NCBI RefSeq assembly: GCF_029407905.1
Contig: NC_073633.1
Span: 24,876,501-24,940,500 of the forward strand
DNA: 64,000 nucleotides
Direction of reading: 5' to 3'
DNA from: Bubalus kerabau
Lineage: Eukaryota > Chordata > Mammalia > Artiodactyla > Bovidae
Positions within the stretch are counted from its first letter, which is position 1. Every line of letters starts with the position of its first letter. The position numbers and the translations under genes are program-made. The notes under the pieces are model-generated. The model was not told where the DNA came from and made no database searches. It worked only from the letters and a program-made list of their open reading frames with translations. Shown here piece after piece: positions 44,230 through 64,000 of the stretch.

Positions 44230-45770
44230 TCTCCTAGGACTTTAAGGAACCTAAGAATAGAATCCAACTGTCCACCTTCTCTACACCCACGCCCTGGCAG
44301 CTGATTGCTACAAAGAAAAGTCCTGCTGAAGGATATGCTGTGGTTCTAAATCCATGGTCTCTAGCTGCCCCTGGTCCTCTATCCTCCCAGCAGTTCTTCT
44401 GTGGTTTTCTTAGCCAGCTTCTTTTCTCATCCTCCCCAGAATCCAGCTGAAGACTTCTGTTCTCTCCTTAAACCTCTTACTCCTCCAACTCTGCCCCCAC
44501 CGCCCGCAGCAGACTCTTCACTCTGCTTCACTGAGAAAGCAGAAACCCCAGGAGACACCCTTCCACCAGCGTATCCGGAAACTCACCGTCCTCCTCATCT
44601 CTCCCTCCTATCTGGCTCAGTAGAAGTCTTGTCCTTCTCTCTGTCAAGGTGGCTATCTTCATCCACCAGTCGTGGATTCCGTTTCCTGCAAACATAGCCT
44701 TTTCTTTTCCTCTCCTCCCTCCTGTAGGTTCGATGTCTCCTTCCCCACTCCCTCCTTCTGTTTAGCTGTTAAATAGACTCAAGTCTCTTAAATCTAAAAC
44801 AGAAAGAGATGGATGTGGAAACAGTGGTAGACATGTAGTTACCCTCAGCTTTATATGCTAGTGAGCGTCACCTCTCCTCCCCTTTTGAGCCATGTATCTA
44901 TGCACACAGGTTGCTCACACCCTTAAGTCAACTGTGGCGTCTGCTGCTCTATCTGAACTGCCCTCAGCTGGTCACACAGGACGCCCGCGTCACTGATGTC
45001 ACTCTCGTCTGGTCCTCTGTCACTCAGGCTCTCCCTAACATTTGACCCTGTTGGCCACCCGCTCCTTCTAGAAGCACTCCCTGCCCCCACTTCCCTGACT
45101 GTGCATGCTCCGGGCTCTCCCTCCAACTCTCTGCTGAGGCCTTTTTCAGGCTCCTGTACCCCGGCCCGTCTCCTAAATGTTAGTTTCCCTTGAGGTTCTG
45201 CCTTAGAATTCCTTTTGTCCTGACACACTCTTAAAAGCACGAGTCTCAATCCGTGTGCTGACAACTTCCACATTTTTTAATCTCTGTCCACAACCTCCTT
45301 CCTAAATCTCAGACTTGTACACGGCCCATCCCACCTTAAAGTAAACCTGCTAAAATTAGTCTTTCATCCCTAATCTGTTTCCTCCTTCATTCTCTGTGTC
45401 TAAAAATAGACCATCCCTGTTGCCCCAAGGAAACACCAGCCACAATCCTGCCTCCCTCTCCCACGACCCCCATCCAGTCACTCACATCCATCAGTTCCAT
45501 CCATTGTTTCCCACCCATCCTGGCTCAAACTACTGACATCACAGATAGAGTTCTATGAAAGCTTCCCAACTGGCCCCTTGGCCTTTGGTGAGTCTGTTCT
45601 TCACACTGGGGTTGCCATAGTAATCTAGTTAAAAGAGCTTCACTGCCTTAAAGCCCTTTAGGGGACTGTTGGGGAAAGAGAGGGTCTAGGATTAAATCCA
45701 TATTCCTTAATGAGATTTTTTAGGTCCTTTGCAATCCAGATACTGCAATCTCCTTTGATTCATTTTTCGC
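44230..45770. repeat. Pyrimidine-rich region, partly old LINE-like remnant
   Basis: From about 45.2 kb, 'cccaactggccccttggcct' followed by 'ccttaaagccctttagggga' resembles an ancient LINE coding strand. The left part (44.23-45.2 kb) is CT-rich without a recognised family. No exon was supported. Confidence 0.35.
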
Positions 45771-45774
45771 CGTC

Positions 45775-47975
45775 TACAGGAGTGTAGAAACTTAAAAAAT
45801 AGCACCATTTATTAGCCGAGGGAAAATGGCACCCCTTATGTGTTGGGGGACATGTAGCTGGTATATTAAATTAAGGATATACAGATTATGATCTGCTAAA
45901 TGAGGAGGCACAAGCCACCACATGGGGTCAGCAAGTAACTCCCTCGGTTGCCCAGCTAGGGAAGTAAAAACCTGCAGTCGTTTTGATTGAAGGTACAGTA
46001 CAATCCACAAAGGAAGTAAAATTGAAAGACTTATTACTTAGAGATCCCAGAAACCAGGAGCAGGGAAAGGGAGGCAATGAGCAAGAAGGGCAGTGCTCTG
46101 ACCCAGTTCACATGTGAACAGGCTAGCAAGAGCGTGTTAACGTATAAGGTGATTGGGGTGCAGGTCACTAACTTTATACAGGTTCAACTCTCAATGGTCG
46201 TTTTCAAAGGTGCCCCAGGAAAAGCAAGTGGTAATTTGGGGCAGGAATCTTAAACTCAAGTCATTATCCAAATGTCCAGACTCTGGGTCATTATACTGTA
46301 AAATGCCTAAACAGCAACTCGAAACAGCTTTTTTCTCATTATAGCTCAGAAAGCAAGGGCATGACATTTGAGTCAATTGATCAGGGCCAAGAGAATTGTT
46401 CTTGGACCCAACTGAAGTAGACCAGCTCTGTTTTAGTTTATGAATTGTCTTAATCTGGACCAAACATAAATGGAGAAATCATGCTGAAATGGAGAAATCA
46501 TAGACTACATTAACAAAAGATGGAGAGGCCATAGATTAGTGGGGAGAAAGTAACTTTAGCAACAAAGTGAATATACTTGTGTGAGAAACAGTAAATGTGG
46601 TGAAGGTGGTGAGTATTGGAGCCTCTCACTTAGAGGCTGCATATGACCTTCAGCAAAGTATTCAACCTCCCCTTGCCTTATTATCTTCCTCTACAAAATA
46701 GAGGAAACATTGTATCTATCCCACAGGATTGGAAAGCACAGACCAAGTATCTAATATATGTAAGTTACTGTTACCATAGGAACTAAGAAACAAGTCAAAA
46801 CTGATGCATGTCCCAAGGACTCTTGGACAATCTTTTAAAGGGGGTAGGATTTTTGTATTGTTTTATTGTAGCCATTTACCTGTTATAATGCTTCTTTCTT
46901 TCAGATGTGTTCACCTCTACCCAGAAACACAGGATATCATAAAGAGTCCCTAGGAAAACACCGTACATCAAGGCTTAGGGGGTGCCCAGCTCACCAGATA
47001 GTTATGTACTTAAAAAAATTTATTGCAGTTTAGTTGATTTACAATGTTAGTAATTTAAGTACTTTTTAATGTGAGAATGAGATACAGTATAGAATGTTCT
47101 CTATATTTTGTTTATGTCTGGGACTGTCTGGTGACTTTGTAATTTCTCTGGTTGAGACTTGGCAAACTCAGCTGCCAGTGCCCAAAATGAGAAAAGGAAA
47201 CTGTGATGGTATAAAGGAGAGAAGCAGGGACTAGTGGTTTGCCATGCCCACAGTGCTCAACTGTGGAACCATCTTCTTTATTTGCCCCTCTAAAAATAGG
47301 GGGAATCTCAAATCAGATTCTTGTAAATTGTTCAACAGTGAAGAAGAGAAATCTCACCAACAGGAGGCTCATAAGCCAGTGTGTGTAAAACAGGAGTATT
47401 GCTTAAAGTTCTGTTGAGTAGAAAGTAGTGATTTTGCCAAGCCCCTCCTGGATCAACTTCCTCTTAGGAGTTATGAACCTTTCACTTACTGCCCTGTCCT
47501 AAGAGCACATGCATTATTTTCAGTGAAGGGGGTCAGGGAAGACAAGACCTCTCTGGATTATGTGTGAGCAGAGGCTTCAGGCTCCTGTGCTGTGGGCTCC
47601 TACGCCATGCTCCTTCCCTTACCACTCCGCACTGCATTTGCTTGTTGATATGCCTCCCTCACCTGGCAGTGGGCCCCAAAGGACCAGAGACCATGCCACT
47701 GCCATTACCTCCACCCACTCCACACTAGACAGGGCCTGGCACACAAGATATGCTCTGTAAACACTAAGTGACCATAACCACGTGAGCCGGGGAGTTCTCA
47801 GGAAGGAGGGTTCCTTCCTGCCCCTCCATTCCCCGACCAGTGCTGAATGGACAAGTGAGAAGAGCAGCAAGAAGTAGACACCGGAAGTGTGGAAGCTTGG
47901 CCAGGGTTAGGAAGATCTCTGAGCCTGAGGGGCAATAACAGCCAGCGTTCTAGGACAGGAAGAGAAATATGAGCT
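45775..47975. other. Intergenic region, no gene seen
   Basis: AT-rich. A plus-strand 'atttattagccgagggaaaa' block near 45.8 kb could be the poly(A) end of a minus-strand LTR, but I could not define its ends. No supported exon. Confidence 0.4.
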
Positions 47976-47979
47976 GTGT

Positions 47980-48345
47980 GATTGCCTTTGTCTGTTGTGG
48001 CTGCTATAACAAAAACAACAGAAATTCAGTTTTCACAGCTCTGGAAGCTGGACATTCAAGATCAAGGGGCTGGCAAATCAGGTGTCTAATAAGAGCCCAC
48101 TTCCTCACTTGCAGATGACCATCTGCTCATTGTATCCTCAAGTGGTGGAGAGAGGAGCTCCAATTTCTCTCTCTTCTTACAAGGACACTAATCTCATCTT
48201 GGGGACTCCACCCTCATTACTTTATCTAAACCTTATTACCTCCTCAAAGCCCCACACCTTAATACCATCCCACTAAGGGTTGAGATTTCAGCTTATAAAT
48301 CTGAGGGGACAAAATAAATCTGCAAACATGCAGTCCATCCCAGTG
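47980..48345 (-). mobile_element. MaLR LTR (MLT1/MST type)
   Basis: 'tgtggctgctataacaaaaa', 'cagctctggaagctggacat', 'acaaggacactaatctcatc', 'ggactccaccctcattactt' and 'cccacaccttaataccatcc' match a reverse-oriented MaLR LTR. Old and diverged. Confidence 0.65.
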
Positions 48346-48597
48346 ATGAAGGCTTACTCCATCCCCACAGGAGCCTCTTTAAATGGATTATTTCATAAGA
48401 TCCTTGCACCATCCGAAATTTAGGAATTGTTAGCCTGCACTAGACAGATGGGGAGACCAAGACTTCAGGAGAGGACCACATAGGTCACAGCCATGGATTC
48501 AGCATTCAAACCTAGTTCTATTGTATTTCCAACACAGTCAAGTTGCTTTAGCATGGATGCCATTTTTACACCAGCCTTCATTCATCTTCATTCCCAC

Positions 48598-48781
48598 CTG
48601 CTCAGTTGTGTCCGACTCTTGGTGACCCCATGGACTGTAGCCCACGAGGCTCCTCTGTCCGTGGAATTTTCCAGGCAAGAACACTGGAGTGGGTTGCCAT
48701 TTCCTTCTCCAGGGGATCTTCTCCACCCAGGTCTCCTGCATTGCAAGTGGATTCTTTACCATCTGAGCCACCAGAAAGCCC
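48598..48781 (-). mobile_element. Bov-tA SINE just past the NYNRIN 3' end
   Basis: Reverse Bov-tA with its tRNA-derived head at the right ('ctttaccatctgagccacca'). It lies about 65 bp beyond the NYNRIN poly(A) signal. Confidence 0.88.
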
Positions 48782-48845
48782 ATAATTGAGTCTAAAGTTA
48801 AAACAAATAAACAAAAAACCTGGACATTAGCTCCATTTTGATCCA

Positions 48846-48851
48846 TTTATT
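48846..48851 (-). terminator. NYNRIN poly(A) signal (candidate)
   Basis: Plus-strand 'tttatt' gives AATAAA on the minus strand, 1.8 kb after the NYNRIN stop. The resulting 3' UTR length agrees with what I know of the human transcript. Confidence 0.65.
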
Positions 48852-50674
48852 GACAAATCAAATGGAAAAAAAAAAGGTCACAAACAGGTATAGTATTATA
48901 AATGTGGTTAACGGGGGAATGGGTACAGCACTGGGAAGGGAGAATGAGGTTGAACAGACCATCAGAGGGAGGACGAGGAAGGGAAGAGGAGGGGGACATG
49001 CAGCGGGAGGAGGCAGGGGAAAGAGGTATCTGCTAAAAACCCCACGGCTCACCTTTCAGTGTCTCAGCTGTCACCCAATCGTTCTTTCCTGGACAGAATT
49101 AACAGCTAGAAATGGTTTAAGGGCAACACCTAAGTAGTTTGTCTACAAGATTTGGGAGATGGGGAGTTGGATGGAAGATGGGTATAGGATTTTAAGAGCT
49201 TCTCTCACTTGAACCCCTATCTACGGTGAACAGAGAACTAAGAAGCTTAATCCTGGTCCCAGCTCAGCCACCAACTCTGTGTGACTTTGGGCAAGTCACG
49301 TCCCCTTTCTGGGCCTTTTCCTTTGGCTGTAAAACAAGCAAAGTGGACTTGATGGCAAGTTCTACTCTGGCTCTAGCAATATCAAGTGTTTTGGCAACAT
49401 GAGCTAGGCAAGGAGACCGGCTCAGCTTCAGAGAAATTAAACGACATAGAGGCTCAGCCAGAGTGACACAGTGCTGGCCTCCACCTCGAACCCTCTCTGT
49501 TGGCAGCAGCAGCAATTCAGAGGGTGAGTGAAGGCACACACACCGGTGGGAAATGCACTCTCCCAGTGACTGATCTTTTGCAAAGAGTGGCTGGGGGGTG
49601 CCAGGGGAGGGCCAGGATTGTCTCTACACAGAAGGCAAATCAAGGGGACTGGGGTGGGATGGGAGAACCCAGACAAAGCAGCCACACTCTGTAGGGTCTG
49701 GGGATGCAGCGCACAGGGGCGGTGGGAGGAGGCTGTGGGTTTCAGGGTGGGGCTGGAATGAAGAGCCACGCCAGCACCACACTGTGCCAGACTGCTCATT
49801 TCAGTGACCCCCCGCCAACCCGAAACAGAGGCCTGGGCCCCTTGGTCTAGTCAAAGCAGCTCTTCAGGTAGAGATGCCACACTTGGCATCGAGATCCTTG
49901 ACTCCTGTAGGGTCCATGTCCTTAAAGCCAGGGTCAGGGAGTGTCTCCATTGGCTGGAGTCAAATGAGGTAGGCTGACTCGCTCCCCCTTGCCCTTCCGG
50001 AGCCGACAGGCAGGACGAGCCCACCTGGCTGGCCACCCTCCCACCCCAGCTCTAAGCCTCGGGGCCCAGGACTGCCAGTCCTTCCTTGGTCAATGGGCAG
50101 GCCTAGCCTGGCCTGAGAAAGCGGTCCATGAGACCGAGGATGGGTGCCTCTCCTTAGCCTGCATGGATTTGTCTCAGCTGTTACGGCTTCAAGGGCAAAG
50201 GTTACCCAAATGGACAGACGGGGGAGGAGCCCGTATCCGGGGTTTCTGTTTGACAGGGGAATGTGGTTTCAATTCTGAGGTCCAGAGCCACACCTTTTCG
50301 TGGTAAGGACAGCCAGGAGTAAGATTCTGAGCTGTGCGTGTGTACGTGTACATTCTCACTCAGGGAGAGACACTGAACTCGGTCTACCTCGGGAAAGGAA
50401 CTCTCTGCTCCCCAGGGTAGAATTGCCAGAGGCCCACATCTGACAGCCTTCAGCAGATTCTCCCAGTACCCCATACTGGGGATGCTTCATAGGGACGCTG
50501 GTCCCCAGTTCAAGGCAGTTCAGCAAAGCTTTGTGAAGTAACTTCTCTACAAAAGGCACAGTGAAGAGTCCCGGGGGTAGGGGTGGGGAGGCTGTGCGAG
50601 CATGCCTGGGGGCAGGGGGAGACCTAGCAGCAGCAGCCCAGGACCCTGGGAGGGGGCTCCCCCACCGCTCCAGC
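48852..50674 (-). other. NYNRIN 3' untranslated region (putative)
   Basis: Mostly unique sequence between the stop and the AATAAA. A plus-oriented MIR remnant lies at about 49240-49345 ('gtgactttgggcaagtcacg'). No conserved frame was seen. Confidence 0.6.
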
Positions 50675-60844
<10,170 letters not shown>

Positions 60845-62160
60845 CTGCAGCCGGTGGGGAGAACACGAAGGAAGCAGCTGTTAGGGGCCCGTCACTGGCG
60901 CTCACTCCCCTCACTAAGCACGTGCACTCCCCCTGCTCACTAATAAGCCAAATGACCCATCCCCCTACCCCAACTCCTGCCTGGGACCCAGCCCTCTCTC
61001 CCTGGTCCTGCCTCCTCACACTCTCATCTTTTTCCAGGGAGCTTTGACAAATGGGGGAGGGGAGTACCTGGGCTTGGAGTCAAGGGTTCTGGTTCTAGTT
61101 CCAACCTGACCTCAATACGTTAGGGGTACTGTGAAAACTATCACCTTCTCAGGGGCTCAGTCTCCTCACCTGTAAAAAGCTGGATTAAATGAGACACTCC
61201 CAAGGGCCAGTCTTACCCTGGCATTCTAGAATTGTGAAATAGCTGAGGGGAGGGAGACGGCACATTACTGAGTACCCTCCAAGTTATTAACTCTCCCTTT
61301 GCCTAGGTTTCCTCATCTGTAAAATGGGGATAATGGTTTCCCCCTCATTAGGCTATCATGAAGTTTCAGTGAGTTAATACAAAAGAAGTGCTTAGCTTGA
61401 GCCTGGTACAGTCTATTCCCATTTTTCAGGCTCAGAAAGGCCATATCGCTGACCCAGAGACACACAGTCAGCGGTGACTGGGTGAAGACCACAGCTGCCA
61501 TCTGTCGGAGTCTGAAACCAGAGCTCTTTCCACCTCCTCGGGTTGACTACACAGTGACTACGGGGTAATCCTGTGAGATTCTGGTTAATCCCCCTGCAGA
61601 AGCTCTCTGGCACAACCTGTAACTGTAACCATGGTAACTCTGTTGCCCAGACGGGACAGAGGAGAAGATAAGTCCCTGGTCTGGTATCCAAGGGATCCCC
61701 ACAGATATATACAATGGTTGAGCCGGAAGGGTGGCCTCTGGCTGTCTGGGCACCAGACCCTCATGTTTCCAGGGCTCACACACTCTGTCTTTAGAGGGCA
61801 TTGGGATGGAAGAGGTTGGGTTCTTCCACTTTCTGACTGAGTTCCCCCAGCATGACCCCACGGGCTCCAAGGAACCATGGGAATCCCCTCTTAATCGGCC
61901 AACCCTGATGACTGCATTCATCCTCAAGCGCCTCCTCACCCCTGTGTCAGCGATAGTCATCCCTCTTCCTGCCTTCCCCTGACAGATCCATAAGGAACAA
62001 ATGCTCCATTTTGGATCTCCAACAGCCATCCCAAAGACCACATGGGGTTCACGGTATTCAGACTTGTAAGAGTTATTCCACCTGGTCAGACTCACCCTTG
62101 CCAGGTGGTGGGTGAGCGAGGTTGCTCAGGTCTGAGCTTACCTCTTCCACCTGGCCCAGG
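60845..62160. other. NYNRIN 5' intron, no exon seen
   Basis: No block resembling the first coding exon of KHNYN or NYNRIN (WLQLEGP-type ending and a donor) was found. A plus-oriented MIR remnant lies at about 61290-61412 ('gtttcctcatctgtaaaatg'). Confidence 0.5.
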
Positions 62161-62164
62161 TCAT

Positions 62165-62400
62165 GGGAAGATCCCACATGCCATGGATCAACTAAGCCCA
62201 TGTGCCACACCTACTGAGCTGGTGGCCTAGAGACCAGGAACCTCAGCTACTGAAGCTGGCCCACCCAGAGCCCGTGCGAACAAGAGACGAGAAGCAACTG
62301 CAACGAGGAGCCCACGCACTACAAACAGAGACTAGCCCCCACCCACCGCAACCAGAGAACAGCCTGCACACAGAGCAGCCAATAAGGAAAGAAAGAAAAT
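62165..62400 (+). mobile_element. CHR-type SINE, 3' part
   Basis: 'gatcccacatgccatggatc', 'aactaagcccatgtgccaca', 'gcaacgaggagcccacgca'-like text and 'cagagcagccaataagg' form the long 3' part of a cetartiodactyl CHR SINE. The tRNA head is missing. Confidence 0.7.
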
Positions 62401-62444
62401 TTAAATATAGATTGGAAATGAGGTGACTTTCAAAATAATAAATC

Positions 62445-62645
62445 TGAACTGATATTTACTGAGTACTTGCTAGGTGCCAGGCTCTTTACATACATCAACT
62501 CATTGATTCCTCTCTCAGACCTATATGGAAATTACTATCCTCCCCATTTTAGGTGAGCAAGAAAGGACACATGTCTGAGGTCACACAGAGGCTGGGACAC
62601 TCAGGCACTCTGACTCCAAAGTCTGAGGTCTTAACCACGATGCTG
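62445..62645 (-). repeat. MIR SINE remnant
   Basis: 'tactgagtacttgctaggtg', 'ctctttacatacatcaactc', 'tatcctccccattttaggtg' and 'gaggtcttaaccacgatgct' form a nearly complete reverse MIR. Confidence 0.8.
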
Positions 62646-62654
62646 TCTATATAC

Positions 62655-62872
62655 GCGTGTGTTCTCAGTCACTTAGTCGTGTCCAACTCTTTGCGACCCC
62701 ATGGACTGTAGCCCATCAGGCTCCTCTGTCCGTGGAATTGTCCAGACAAGAGTACTAGAATGGTTTGTGATTTCCTACTCCAGGGGACCTCCCTGACCCA
62801 GGGAGAGAACCCGAGTCTCTTGTATCTCTTGCATTGGCAGGTGGATTCTTTACCACGGAGCCACTAAAGAAG
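62655..62872 (-). mobile_element. Bov-tA SINE
   Basis: Reverse orientation, BovA body ('cagtcacttagtcgtgtcca') then tRNA head ('ctttaccacggagccactaa'). Confidence 0.88.
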
Positions 62873-62913
62873 CTAATGGCGCGTTAGAGAAAAAACAGAT
62901 AAGGAAAAAGGTG

Positions 62914-63074
62914 TTTACATCGAGAAACTATCTGGAGAAAATTTCCTGCTTTAAGCCTACCCAGACCTTTACATCCAGAAAAATCAGGAGCAATTTTCCT
63001 GCTTTAAGCCTACCCAGACCTTTACATCGAGAAAATATCTGGAGCAATTTTCCTGCTTTAAGCCTACCCAGACC
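62914..63074. repeat. Three-copy tandem repeat, unit 53-54 bp
   Basis: Units start at 62914, 62968 and 63021, each with 'tttacatc.agaaa', 'tctggagcaattttcctgct' and 'ttaagcctacccagacc'. A fourth, partial unit begins at 63075. The copies differ by a few substitutions and one small indel. Confidence 0.9.
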
Positions 63075-63450
63075 TTTTTCTCCAAGAGGAGAAGTAGAGA
63101 AGAGGCAGGAACGAAGTACACACCGAAAAATGTTGTGTATTTGTTAAAATATATTGCCCAGTGTCCTGTGAGTCATCGGTCAATAAGTTAAATAAAAATA
63201 ATACCACCAGACAGCTTACTACTGCTGTATACTTTATCAGTCCTGACTTAGGATTCTTCTTTCTCATAAGTCAGTTACCATTCATTGTCTGCTTTCCAGA
63301 AGCACACCAAATTACACTGTAGAATACTCAAAAAGTTAAAAAAAAAAAAAAATGGCAGCACCAAAAAACTCCAGAATTAGGACTGAAGGAGAATCCAAAA
63401 AACTCCAGAATTAGGAGTGAAGGAGAACATTTTTTAAAAAGTGGACTCAG

Positions 63451-63650
63451 GGGACTTCCCTGGTGGTCTAGTGGCTAAGACTCCATGCTCCCAATGCAGG
63501 GGGCCCGGGTTCAATCCCTGGTCAGGGAACTAGATCCCACATGCTTCAACTAAGAGTTCACGTCCCACGACTAAAGACTGATGATCCCACAAGCTGCAAC
63601 TAAGAACCAGTGCAGCCAAGTAAATTAAAAAAAAAAATTTAAATAAAAGG
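63451..63650 (+). mobile_element. CHR-type SINE
   Basis: 'ggggacttccctggtggtct', 'gggttcaatccctggtcagg', 'agcaagctgcaact'-like 3' part and a long A-rich tail 'attaaaaaaaaaaatttaaa'. Confidence 0.88.
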
Positions 63651-64000
63651 TGGACTAAGATAAAGTAGTTTGAGGAGCAGTTAGATCTGGGAGCCTACCT
63701 ACTCCACTACACAAAGGCTGAGCAACTACCACCCTACCCAATGAAGTTTGTTCTGCAGAAGCTGATCAGTGTACTTGAGAGTGTGGGTACCATACAAAAT
63801 CACGAAGAAAGAGAGGAAGGCCAACAGTGAGGTCTACGGTGAGCAGTGAGTGCAGAGAAACTCATTCTTCTCATTCAGAGATTCAGCCATAGTAACCAAC
63901 AATGGATGAAGACAGATGCCCACACAAAAGGGTCTCTCTGGGGCATCTCAGAAGAGAGGGGGAAACTACAAACTTCCAGAGAGAAAAAAACACTTCACAT

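Noticed and set aside
62914..63080. A CRISPR-like array
   Set aside because: The repeats are directly tandem without unique spacers, in a mammalian genome.

Overview
The window is mammalian nuclear DNA from a bovid ruminant, most likely cattle or a close relative. The clearest sign is its repeats: BovB (RTE) LINEs, Bov-A2 and Bov-tA SINEs, CHR-type tRNA-derived SINEs and ruminant-type ERV LTRs, over a background of old mammalian MIR, L1, MaLR and hAT-Charlie copies. All genes are spliced, with GT/AG junctions that I followed by eye.

Four protein genes can be reconstructed. They match the human 14q11.2-q12 block in inverted order: SDR39U1 (+, 24.9-28.3 kb), KHNYN (-, 28.3-38.3 kb), CBLN3 (+, 39.3-40.5 kb or further) and NYNRIN (-, 48.8 kb to beyond 60.8 kb). 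SDR39U1 (6 exons, 294 aa), KHNYN (7 coding exons, 676 aa) and CBLN3 (3 exons, 205 aa) are complete and intact. NYNRIN has 7 coding exons here (1,821 codons plus stop). Its first coding exon was not found and probably lies to the right of the window.

Layout. 1-24.7 kb is intergenic and repeat-rich. It holds four BovB loci plus a separate BovB 3' fragment, one of the loci nested in an L1, together with four Bov-A2 dimers, several LTR-like blocks and one orphan CpG island near 17 kb. SDR39U1 and KHNYN converge, with poly(A) signals about 60 bp apart. KHNYN and CBLN3 diverge from a strong CpG island at about 38-38.5 kb. 40.5-48.8 kb is an AT-richer stretch with no gene seen. NYNRIN fills most of the rest, with SINEs in its introns and a 54-bp tandem repeat near the right edge.

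Functionally, KHNYN and NYNRIN are paralogues that share a KH-like/NYN architecture and the same exon phases. KHNYN keeps the acidic NYN nuclease site expected of the ZAP antiviral cofactor. NYNRIN has lost several of those residues and carries, in one 2.9-kb last exon, a host-domesticated retroviral pol segment (RT connection, RNase H-like, integrase-like) that stays open although its catalytic positions look degenerate. CBLN3 is a secreted C1q-family synaptic protein, and SDR39U1 is an atypical SDR. I found no evidence of an undescribed system. The most unusual content is the NYNRIN/KHNYN pair and the orphan CpG island.
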